Source of the DNA: Porphyromonadaceae bacterium UBA2751
GTDB lineage: Bacteria; Bacteroidota; Bacteroidia; Bacteroidales; Muribaculaceae
Assembly: GCA_002353285.1 (NCBI GenBank)
Contig: DEJJ01000022.1
Span: 568-64,567 of the forward strand
DNA length: 64,000 nt
Reading direction: 5' to 3'
Shown here: positions 33,487 to 42,200 of the stretch, piece by piece
How the letters are laid out: each line of letters begins with the position of its first letter
Numbering within the stretch: position 1 is the first letter of the stretch
Program-made: the position numbers and the translations under genes
The notes under the pieces: model-generated
Seen by the model: only the letters and a program-made list of their open reading frames with translations
What the model was told of the DNA's origin: nothing
Database searches by the model: none

Positions 33487-34485
33487 TTACTTACCTTTGC
33501 GCATAGCGATTTCCTCGTTGATGTCGCGGCCGTGACCGAGCAGGATTTTCCACACGAAAGCCTTGATGAAGCCAATGCCGTAGGCACCCAGCTGGATGAA
33601 GCTCGAAACGATGGCAATGAGTGATATCTTGAGACTGCGAGTGCTGATGAGGGCACTAATCCACAGCATGAGCACATAGAGTGCCAGTGGCAGGATTGCC
33701 CACCAGTGCCAGAAGATGGCCAGCAAGATGAGTGCCAGGCACCCCAGCACAAACAGTGCTGGCAGGCAGTGCACGAGCTTGAGCGAGTCGGGGTAGAGTA
33801 GCTTGAGCGTGATGCGCGACATGCCGAAGACGTAGGTCTGCCGGGCAAATTTCTTGAGGTCGACCCTGCGCTTGTGGTAAACGTAGGCATCGCGTATGAG
33901 GCGTGTTGAGAATCCAGCCTGCCGCACTCGTGTGCTCATGTCGATGTCCTCGCTGAACATCTCGCGGAAGCCGCCCACTTTTTCCCACACCTTGCGAGAG
34001 TAGCCCATGTTGAATGAGCGTGGCACGAATTTCTCAAGTTGCACCTTTCCGCCGCGAATGCCGCCGGTGGTGAGGAACGAAGTCATCGAGAAGTTGATAG
34101 CCTTCTGCACATCGCTGAAATCGTCGCTGGCGGCATCAGGACCACCAAAGCAGTCGACATATTCTCGCTCGAGCTCTTGCTTGAGGGTCTCGAAATATTG
34201 TGGTGGAATCACGCAGTCGCTGTCGAAAAAGATGAAGTAGTCGCCAGTGGCGCGCTCGATGCCGTAGTTGCGTGCAATGCTGCGTCCCTCGTTCTCCTTG
34301 TAGTGGTAGTGAAGGTCGAGCCGGTCGTTATACCGGGCTGCCACGTTGTCGCAGCGCACAGTGGAGCCGTCCTCAACCAGATAGACCTCAAAGTCTTGGC
34401 ATGATTGCTCGGCAAGGCTCTGTAGCAGGTCGTCGACCTCGGCGGGACGGTTGTAAACAGGAATTATTACTGAAAAGTAGGGCAA
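33487..34485 (-). CDS. Family 2 glycosyltransferase with C-terminal membrane helices
   Basis: Membrane-associated glycosyltransferase of GT2 type, 332 residues. The GT-A domain (1-235) has the opening FSVIIPVYNRPAEVDDLL, the FFDSDC metal motif (about 92-97) and the FSEDIDMSTRVRQAGF acceptor/acid motif (about 181-196). About 240-315 contain two to three hydrophobic helices. The start codon is TTG: no in-frame ATG lies upstream before a stop, and the family begins with this exact sequence. The acceptor glycan cannot be inferred. It follows the LRR gene by 49 bp and precedes radC by 5 bp. Confidence 0.9.
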   Translation of the reverse strand: MPYFSVIIPVYNRPAEVDDLLQSLAEQSCQDFEVYLVEDGSTVRCDNVAARYNDRLDLHYHYKENEGRSIARNYGIERATGDYFIFFDSDCVIPPQYFETLKQELEREYVDCFGGPDAASDDFSDVQKAINFSMTSFLTTGGIRGGKVQLEKFVPRSFNMGYSRKVWEKVGGFREMFSEDIDMSTRVRQAGFSTRLIRDAYVYHKRRVDLKKFARQTYVFGMSRITLKLLYPDSLKLVHCLPALFVLGCLALILLAIFWHWWAILPLALYVLMLWISALISTRSLKISLIAIVSSFIQLGAYGIGFIKAFVWKILLGHGRDINEEIAMRKGK

Positions 34486-34534
34486 AGTGTTATCTGATTT
34501 TTTTGAGTTGTTTTAATAGATGATAATCAAGCTG

Positions 34535-35911
34535 TTATTTCTCAATTATGTTAGTAAATTGTTTCCATTGAGGTGAGACCTTGTAGTGCTGTGCAGTGCC
34601 TCGTGGCACGTAGAGGGTGCAGGCCTTGGTGTTGATTTCGTCGAAGACATTCTTTCCCATCTCCACGCGGGTCACATCCTGAATCATGCTTGTGATTGAT
34701 GTGGCGGCATCGAGGCCCTTGAAAGCCCATTCCTTGATTGAGGTGATTGCACTGCCCAATGTAACACTCTTGATGTGGTCGTCGTGTAGGAATGCACCAT
34801 AGCCAATTGACTTGACTGAGTTGCCAATCACTACGCTCTCAAGGCTGTCGCATCCACAGAATGCGCGTTCTTGAATCTCGACCACCGAATTGGGGATTTC
34901 CACGCTTTTCAGGTCGGTGCAGTAGAAGAAGGCTTGGTCACCAATCTTGGTCACCGACTCGGGGATGTGGATGCTGGTCATGCCGCGGCATCCGTAGAAG
35001 GCTTCATTGCCAATTGTGGTCACAGTGGGTGGGATTGTTGAGTTTTTGCAAGCTGCGACAATGGTGCTTGTGCTGGTCTCGACAATGGCGTTGCAGCCGT
35101 TGCGTGAGTCGTACTTAGTGTTGCCGTTCTCGACCGATATAGATGTTAACGCATGGCAGCTGCGCAAAGCTCCATCGCCAATCTCGGTTACCGCTGCAGG
35201 AATGGTTATTTCCTCGATGCTTGAGCACTCATAGAAGGCGGTCTTGCCAATTTTCAGCAGTGATGCTGGGAGCTTGATTGATTTCAGGCTTGTGCAGATG
35301 CTGAAGGCTGCCTCACCTATTTCTTTCACATTCTTGCCCATGTTCATTTTTTCCATCCATCGGCATGCGCTGAATGCTGCGCTGCCAATGCTGGTGACTG
35401 AGTTGGGGATTGACACCTCTTTGAGGCTTGTGTTGTTGAATGCATAGGGGGCTATGCGCTTGACCTTGCTAGGGATGGTTATTGAGTTGATGCCACTCTC
35501 GGCGAAGGCATAGGGTGGAATCTCGGTCAATGCTGGTGGCAGGGTCACTTGCTTGAGCCTGAAGCATTGCATGAAGGCACCTTCTCCAATGGTTTTCACG
35601 CTGGCAGGAATCATGACCGATGTGAGTTCAGAGTTGGCTGAGAAGGCGTAACGATCGATTGCGGTAACCTTGTAGGTAGTTCCGTTGTGTTTTACGGTTT
35701 CGGGGATAACGATGTGGCCCACGTAGCCTACCTCGGAAGGAGCGGGAGCATCGAGAGCAATCAAGATGGGAGTCTCATAAGTGAAAGTGACAGTTTTGCC
35801 ATCATCATTAATATTATAACACATGCCGCCTTGCTTGAAGTCGAAAGCAAAGCTGGCTGCTGGCAGTGTGGCAGTCATCAAGGTAATCAGTAAGATTCTG
35901 AAGTTTTTCAT
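34535..35911 (-). CDS. Secreted BspA-like leucine-rich-repeat protein
   Basis: A 458-residue exported protein with signal peptide (MKNFRILLITLMTATLPAASFA) followed by about 13 LRR_5 (BspA/Treponema type) repeats of roughly 23 residues, each reading like IPxSVxxIGxxAFxxCxxLxxV. The C-terminal segment (LYVPRGTAQHYKVSPQWKQF) is the usual cap of this family, normally read as a final repeat with a missing helix. No membrane anchor or sorting domain is seen. BspA-type proteins bind host matrix or other bacteria; the ligand here is unknown. The ATG at 35911 follows a -7 box that overlaps the longer TTG frame. It leads the operon LRR, glycosyltransferase, radC, endonuclease. Confidence 0.92.
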   Translation of the reverse strand: MKNFRILLITLMTATLPAASFAFDFKQGGMCYNINDDGKTVTFTYETPILIALDAPAPSEVGYVGHIVIPETVKHNGTTYKVTAIDRYAFSANSELTSVMIPASVKTIGEGAFMQCFRLKQVTLPPALTEIPPYAFAESGINSITIPSKVKRIAPYAFNNTSLKEVSIPNSVTSIGSAAFSACRWMEKMNMGKNVKEIGEAAFSICTSLKSIKLPASLLKIGKTAFYECSSIEEITIPAAVTEIGDGALRSCHALTSISVENGNTKYDSRNGCNAIVETSTSTIVAACKNSTIPPTVTTIGNEAFYGCRGMTSIHIPESVTKIGDQAFFYCTDLKSVEIPNSVVEIQERAFCGCDSLESVVIGNSVKSIGYGAFLHDDHIKSVTLGSAITSIKEWAFKGLDAATSITSMIQDVTRVEMGKNVFDEINTKACTLYVPRGTAQHYKVSPQWKQFTNIIEK

Positions 35912-35941
35912 AAATGTAAATGTTTGATGGTTTCGAAATTG

Positions 35942-35949
35942 CAAATTTA
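35942..35949 (-). promoter_or_regulatory. -7 box of the LRR-glycosyltransferase-radC-endonuclease operon
   Basis: TAAATTTG on the minus strand, 31 bp before the ATG at 35911. Confidence 0.65.
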
Positions 35950-36039
35950 GTGAAAGCCAAGTGAAAAAACAAATTTATTTGAGTTTTTCCTTATTTATCC
36001 ATCAATAGCATTTTTTTAGAAAAACCACATACATGTAAT

Positions 36040-36135
36040 TTAGATTTCAGATGTCGGAAGTGAGAAATCGGAAAGTTGGAAGTAGACGTAAGTCATCTTA
36101 TGTCTGGCAACTGAAATCTTACGTCAGACATCTTG
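36040..36135 (-). other. Spacer with inverted repeats after dnaB
   Basis: The arms GACGTAAG and CTTACGTC (about 36087-36125), along with repeated AGATGTC/GACAT words, can fold into a hairpin of about 40 nt just after the dnaB stop. No T-tract follows, so terminator function is uncertain. The simple-sequence style matches other spacers in the window. Confidence 0.4.
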
Positions 36136-37737
36136 TTAGAAAGGCGGAATTTCCTCGTTGTTGTCGCGCAGGAAGTCGACATTGCCTTGTGGTGGCATAT
36201 CGTCGATAGTGGGGGTTGGGACCCGGTCGGGGATGTTGTCATATCCGCTCTCGCTATTCATGCGCGATGCCACAAGCTCCTCGGCTGGTGCATTAGGCGA
36301 GTCGATGCGGTCGTCCCAGTTCTCGAATCGTGCGAATCGTGACACGAACTTGAGTTTGATTGTATCGGTTGCACCACTGCGGTGCTTGGCGATGATAAAC
36401 TCGGCAAGACCTTGGATGTTGCCGCCTTCACTGTCAACATCGGACTTGGAGTAGTATTCTGGGCGGTGGATGAAGCACACGATATCGGCATCCTGCTCAA
36501 TGGCACCACTCTCACGAAGGTCGCTCAGTTGCGGGCGCTTGCCTCGCTTGTCGTCGCCACGTTGCTCAACACTGCGGTTAAGCTGTGACAGTGCTATAAT
36601 GGGGATGTCGAGTTCCTTTGCAAGCTGCTTGAGCGAACGTGAGATTGTGCTCACCTCTTGCTCGCGGCTGCCAAATTTCATGCCTGTGGCGTTCATGAGC
36701 TGCAGGTAGTCGATGATAATGATTTTCACGCCATGCTCACGCACCAGTCGCCTTGCTTTAGTGCGGAGCTCAAAGATGGAAAGCGATGGTGTGTCGTCGA
36801 CATAGATGGGCGCCGAGTAGAGTTGCTTCACTCTCGACATGAGAATGTTCCATTCTTGGTCCGAGAGTTGTCCGCTTTTTATTTGGTCGCCACGCACTTC
36901 ACACACGTTGCTGATCAAGCGGTTCACAAGTTGCACATTGGACATCTCGAGCGAGAATATTGCCACTGGTGTGTTGTAATCCACGGCCATGTTCTTGGCC
37001 ATCGAGAGCACCAACGCCGTTTTTCCCATCGCTGGGCGGGCTGCGATAATTATCAGGTCGCTGTTCTGCCATCCCGAGGTCACCTTGTCGAGTGCGTGAT
37101 AGCCTGTGGCGAGTCCGCTCAAGCCGCTCTTGCGGTTGCTGGCATCCTGAATCTTCTTGATGGCCTCGTTGATGACGGGGTCGATTTGCACCACATCACG
37201 CTTGAGTGTGTTCTTCGACAGGTCAAAGAGTTTGCCCTCGGCCTCCTGCATGAGGTCATACACGTCAATCGAGTCGTCGAAGGCCAGCGTCGAGATTTGC
37301 GAGCTGAAGCTGATGAGCTCTCGAGCAAGATACTTTTGAGCAACAATGCGAGCGTGATATTCCACATTGGCAGCACTCGACACGCGTCCCGTCAGCTCCG
37401 AGATGCGCACAGGACCACCCGCTTCCTCGAGGTTGCCGTCGAGGCGCAGCTGCTCGGTGACGGTGAGCATGTCGATGGGGCGCTGCTTCACGCCCAGAGC
37501 CACAATGGCCTCGTAAATGAGCTGATTAGCGTGGTCGTAGAAGCACTCGGGCTTGAGCAGGTCGCTCACGATGGAGTAAGCGTCCTTCTCGAGCATGAGT
37601 GCGCCCAGCACAGCTTCCTCAATGGCCACATCCTGTGGCTGCATTTTGCCCAGCTCACTCACTATCTCACTCTCGTGCTGTGGCTTGCGACGGCTATAAT
37701 TGCGGTTTTTCGAATTTTTTCCAGTGTCAAACTCCAT
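36136..37737 (-). CDS. dnaB: Replicative DNA helicase
   Basis: Hexameric 5'-to-3' helicase of the replisome, 533 residues. The N-terminal domain (about 35-135, PQDVAIEEAVLGALMLEKDAY) binds primase. The RecA-like motor (about 200-470) has Walker A ARPAMGKTALVLSMA (about 232-246), the H1a EMS segment, Walker B IIIIDYLQLM (about 348-357), and the arginine-finger region CFIHRPEYY. The C-terminal 60 residues are acidic and proline-rich. No intein is present. It is monocistronic, with a close promoter and a short leader of about 20 nt. Confidence 0.98.
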   Translation of the reverse strand: MEFDTGKNSKNRNYSRRKPQHESEIVSELGKMQPQDVAIEEAVLGALMLEKDAYSIVSDLLKPECFYDHANQLIYEAIVALGVKQRPIDMLTVTEQLRLDGNLEEAGGPVRISELTGRVSSAANVEYHARIVAQKYLARELISFSSQISTLAFDDSIDVYDLMQEAEGKLFDLSKNTLKRDVVQIDPVINEAIKKIQDASNRKSGLSGLATGYHALDKVTSGWQNSDLIIIAARPAMGKTALVLSMAKNMAVDYNTPVAIFSLEMSNVQLVNRLISNVCEVRGDQIKSGQLSDQEWNILMSRVKQLYSAPIYVDDTPSLSIFELRTKARRLVREHGVKIIIIDYLQLMNATGMKFGSREQEVSTISRSLKQLAKELDIPIIALSQLNRSVEQRGDDKRGKRPQLSDLRESGAIEQDADIVCFIHRPEYYSKSDVDSEGGNIQGLAEFIIAKHRSGATDTIKLKFVSRFARFENWDDRIDSPNAPAEELVASRMNSESGYDNIPDRVPTPTIDDMPPQGNVDFLRDNNEEIPPF

Positions 37738-37763
37738 GATTGTGTCATTTCTTTTTGTGGATG

Positions 37764-37771
37764 CAAAGTTA
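37764..37771 (-). promoter_or_regulatory. -7 box of dnaB
   Basis: TAACTTTG on the minus strand, 27 bp before the start codon. Confidence 0.75.
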
Positions 37772-37839
37772 AGCCAATGGCCTGCAACGGCAAAATATTA
37801 TGGCCTTTCTTTTATTAACAAGATGTTAACATGAAGGTC

Positions 37840-39132
37840 TCACTCCATGTGGAACTGCTGTTTGAGCCAGTGCATAGCATTATCGACCTGCCAGGGATAG
37901 AGCCAGTGGCCAGTGTCAAGTCCCACCTGCAACTGCTTGGGAGCAGTGATTACGTTAAAGGCGCTATAGGTCGACGTGGGACAGCAAGCCGGGTCGTTAT
38001 AGCCCCACGCATAGAATCCTGGCACGCGCAAAAGGCGGGCAAAGTTGACGGTGTCGTAATAGCGCGACACTTCCATGCGAGCTTGCAGATTAGGCTCATT
38101 GGCATCACGGAACAAGTGAGGCCATCCGCCACCACGACCGTGATAATAGCCGGTGAGCTCACAGAAGGCGGGGAAATAGGCAAACAAGGCGCTAACATGT
38201 GGGCTTAAAGCCGCCGTCATTATTGAGAGCATTCCACCCTGGCTGCCGCCATAGGTGGCGATGCGAGTGGTGTCGACATCATCGCGAGTGCACAAGTAGT
38301 CGACTGCGCGAACGCATCCCAAGATTGAACGTTTGTAATAGTAGGTGTCGCGGTTATCGATGCCTATTGTGGTGTAGCCTGCAAGCGCTCCATTCTCGAG
38401 CTGACGGTAAATCTCGGGCGACTGGTCAACGGGAATGCCATGCACCCCTATTTCCAGCACTATGAATCCATGGTAGGCAAGCTCGCTAGGACCATGAAAG
38501 CTTCGCACCGCAGCACCAGGCAACCGCAAGATGGCAGGCTTGCGACCAGGAGTCTTGGGCACGGTGAGCACGCCATACACGTAGTTGCCTTTCTTGTAGG
38601 ATTGCAACTTGACGTAATAGACGTCAACCCTGTCGTTGCTTTCCTCGGCACTATGCCTGAGACTTGGCATCATGGGGATAGCCGAAGCCTTAGCCATCGA
38701 TTCACTCCAATACTGCCCAAAATCGGTAGGCATGGTAGTTGTAGGCTGAATCATGAGTGGATCGGCTGCCACGTTGGTCATTGAGCTATAGGTGCGGCCC
38801 TCATGGGTAACCTTCACCCTCACACTGGTGAATCCAGGTTCCTTGGCACCAGGCACAGTGAAATGTGCCATGCCGTCACTTCCCGTCTTCACTGTTCCTG
38901 ATGCTATAGCATCGAGTTTGTCTGGGCCGTAGCTATAAGCAATCTCGGTGTTGCGCATGAGCACATTTTCCTTGATGGCGTAGGCCGTGATGTGCACCTT
39001 CTCTCCCACGTGGTAGGTCCAGTCGGCATGATCGGGTTCAGCAACTACTGTTATGTACTGATGGCTCGACGATTGAGCTACTGCTGCCATTATAATCATG
39101 GCAAGCGACAATGCTGAAAAAAATCGTTTCAT
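37840..39132 (-). CDS. Secreted acetyl-xylan-esterase-like alpha/beta hydrolase
   Basis: Exported serine hydrolase of the acetyl xylan esterase/cephalosporin-C deacetylase (AXE1, CE7-like) family, 430 residues. The signal peptide (MKRFFSALSLAMIIMAAVAQ) is followed by an Ig-like domain (about 25-120, YHVGEKVHITAYAI) and the alpha/beta hydrolase domain with the nucleophile Ser297 in YGGSQGGMLS and a histidine in DTGHWLYPW (about 408-416). The family removes acetyl groups from xylan oligosaccharides, but no xylanase is nearby, so the substrate is open. The ATG at 39132 is chosen because the upstream TTG frame starts inside the -7 box. Confidence 0.9.
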   Translation of the reverse strand: MKRFFSALSLAMIIMAAVAQSSSHQYITVVAEPDHADWTYHVGEKVHITAYAIKENVLMRNTEIAYSYGPDKLDAIASGTVKTGSDGMAHFTVPGAKEPGFTSVRVKVTHEGRTYSSMTNVAADPLMIQPTTTMPTDFGQYWSESMAKASAIPMMPSLRHSAEESNDRVDVYYVKLQSYKKGNYVYGVLTVPKTPGRKPAILRLPGAAVRSFHGPSELAYHGFIVLEIGVHGIPVDQSPEIYRQLENGALAGYTTIGIDNRDTYYYKRSILGCVRAVDYLCTRDDVDTTRIATYGGSQGGMLSIMTAALSPHVSALFAYFPAFCELTGYYHGRGGGWPHLFRDANEPNLQARMEVSRYYDTVNFARLLRVPGFYAWGYNDPACCPTSTYSAFNVITAPKQLQVGLDTGHWLYPWQVDNAMHWLKQQFHME

Positions 39133-39156
39133 AAGTGAAAAAAAGATTTGTGACCA

Positions 39157-39164
39157 CAAAGTTA
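39157..39164 (-). promoter_or_regulatory. -7 box of the acetyl-esterase gene
   Basis: TAACTTTG on the minus strand, 25 bp before the ATG at 39132. It decides the start. Confidence 0.7.
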
Positions 39165-39285
39165 AGAATTAATGTAATAATAGCAAATGGAGCATTAAAC
39201 TTTTAATCGAATATATAGTCACAAAATTATGTAATAATGTGGTCTCTTTCACGTTATTTAGATATAAATCTGTAATCATTATAAT

Positions 39286-42200
39286 ATGCGAAAACTAATT
39301 TCTAATCTATTGATCCTTACCATTATGGGATTTTTCTCATTAAATGCTCATGCTCAGGATGAACCCGACTTCGACTATCCGCAGCAAGTGAGCAAGGATG
39401 CGCTCGCTCAACTGAAGAAAGCGCAAAAGAGCGGTGACGGACAGATGATGGTGGATGCCCTGGTGCGGTTCTCGATAGCCAAGGGTCGCATCTCGCAAGA
39501 GAGCATGGACACGATCATCACTCAAATTGAGGAAGTTAATAAAAAAGAGAAGCGTGCCGACTACAAGGCTCTGCTTAATTTCCTGGAGGCGTGTGTGTTC
39601 AGCAACTATCGCGATGCCTATGTGGTGCACGACCGAGAAAATGCTGCCGATGAGCAGCCGTCGGGCGACTACACCGAGTGGGACCGCGCGCAGTTCGACA
39701 CCAAAATAAAAGAACTGATTCATGCCGCCCTTGCCGATGAGCAAGCTCTGAAGCAGTGCCCAATAGGCAATTACAGCAAGATTTTTGTTGACGGCGATGC
39801 TATGGGTGCCACCTATGTGCCCACACTGATGCAGGCACTGTGCCTGCACTGCAAGGCGCTGGTGCCTGGCGACGAAGCGCTGGCTAAAGAGCTTGATGAT
39901 CGCTGGCTCCAGTCGTGCACCCCGGGCACACCCGAGTGGATGTGGGCCGCTACCGAGCTCGACATCTTTGACGATGACTTCAAGGAATATGAGAAATACA
40001 AGGACAATGAGCACAGTGCGTTGCTGCTGCTCAAATCATCGGCAACCAACCATTATGTCGACTACAAGGAATATGTGAACCGCTTTCCTAACTCTTATTA
40101 CACTGCAGCTGTTCAAAACAAAATCTACCAAACTGAGCGACAGTATGTGAACTTGAGCTTTCCCATGCATGTGTCGTCGACCGACTCGATCAAGGTTACT
40201 GCTTATTTCAATAATGTGAACAATGCCGAGCTTCGCATCTATCGTTTCCCCGACAAGTTGCTGGCACAGATTGAGAATGGCACAGTCAAGAAATATGGGG
40301 TTGGCGACCTTGAATTGGTGCGTAGCCACAAGATACACAGCCCTGGTGTGGTGCCTTTCTACAAGCGAGTTGACCAGATGCTGCCTCCCTTACCATTTGG
40401 CAAATATGTTATCTTGGGCGCATTCATGAGCGGTGATGGTGTGGAGACTGTCAGCAGCGAGGATAGGCTTCACAATGCCATTGTGGTGCACGATGTGACA
40501 ATGTTTGGCGCTGGAGGCGAGGGATTTGACGACCGCGTGTTTGCCGTCGACACTCGCAGTGGTGCACCGCAGCAAGGGGTGAACTTTGACATTACCAGCT
40601 ATTTTAATAGCTATGCCAAGCATGGCCCAGTGCAGGTGGTGGCCGACGTTGATGGCAGCACCCAGTTGCCAACTGATGGCAGCCACAGATATCTATATCA
40701 TGAAATCAAGGCCACTCGAGGAACCGACAAGTATGGACCTTCGCTCACTTATTACCCGTTTACTGAATCTGAGCCTAATGCCTATGTTTCGTCGCAAGTG
40801 TTTACCGACCTGAGCATCTATCGCCCTGGCGAGACGATGAAATTTGTTGTAATCCTCCACAATGTCACGAGCAAGCAGATGCTGCCGCTTGATGGTGAGA
40901 AGGTGAGAGTGGTGCTCAAAGACGCCAACCACCAAGGTGTAGACACACTGGAAGTGGTAACCGACGCCTATGGCCGCATTCAAGGCGAGTTCAAGATTCC
41001 CACCGACCGCATGAATGGCCGGTTCTCGCTAAACTTCACCCATGGCGAGAAATACAAGAAATATCTGAAATCGCATTATGTGAATGTGAGCGAATACAAG
41101 ACACCCACATTCACTGTTTCGTTCCCCGATTGCCGCCAGGTGTTCACCCGCAACCAGCCTGTGAAGCTCACAGGCAAGGCCATGACCTACAGCGGCGTGC
41201 CCGTGCCTAATGCCGAGGTTAAGCTCCACCTCTATCGCAACGAGTGGAGCTGGTGGTGGCGATGGTCAACCACCCGTGGTGAGAACATCGTCGACACCAT
41301 TGTTACTACCGATGCCAATGGCGAGTTCACGCTTGAGCTGCCAGCATCGAAGTTTAAGGAAAATGAGTCGAGTCACTACTATTATAACTATGTGCTTGAT
41401 GCGCAGTGCACAAGCGATGCTGGCGAGAGCCAGGAGGGTAGCCACTGCTTCATCATTGGCAGCCGCCGTGGCGTGAAGCTTGGTGGCGACATGGACTATA
41501 ACAATGTTGCACCAGTGAAACTCAATCTCACCTTCAACAGCACCGATGAGAACGACAAGAGCGTTGACTGCTACTACAAGGTTCAGGATGAGAACGAGAA
41601 GGTGGTGGCATCGGGCAACTTTAATAGTGCCACTCCAGTGGTCGACCTCACAAAGCTGCCCTCAGGCAGATACAAGGTGATTGTCAATATGCTGGGCGAT
41701 GACGAGACCACCAATTGCTACCTCACCCTTTATCGCAAGGGCGAGAGCACCAGTCCAGTTAAGGACAATCCGCTGTGGATGCCCAGCGATGGCCGCCGTG
41801 TCGACGACAAGAACATGGGGCACATCACCATTGGGTGCGCCCAAGAAGCCCACATCTATTATATTGCCACCTCGCGCGACAAGGTCGAGAAGCAGGGATG
41901 GATAAAGATGAAGAAGGGCATCAACGACTTCACTATTGAGCTGCCAAGCACACCAGGTGGCTATCTTAACATCAAGTTCTTTAGCGTGGCGGCAGGAAAT
42001 GTGTATCAGCAGAGCGCCACCTTGCACAGCAATGTCAAGGCCAAGGCCCTCAAGGTTAAGGTAAACAGCTTCCGTGACAAGCTGCTATCGGGCGAGAACG
42101 AGAAGTGGTCGTTCACGCTCGTCGACGAGCTCGACAAGCCACAGCCTGGAGCCATGCTCCTTGAGATGATGGACAAGGCTCTCAATGACCTGAGCGATAA

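Noticed and set aside
36658..37818. A 386-codon plus-strand frame opposite dnaB
   Set aside because: It lies fully inside dnaB, has no promoter and shows no recognisable motif.
39133..39159. Longer start for the acetyl-esterase gene
   Set aside because: TTG codon inside the -7 box; the ATG at 39132 begins a clean signal peptide.
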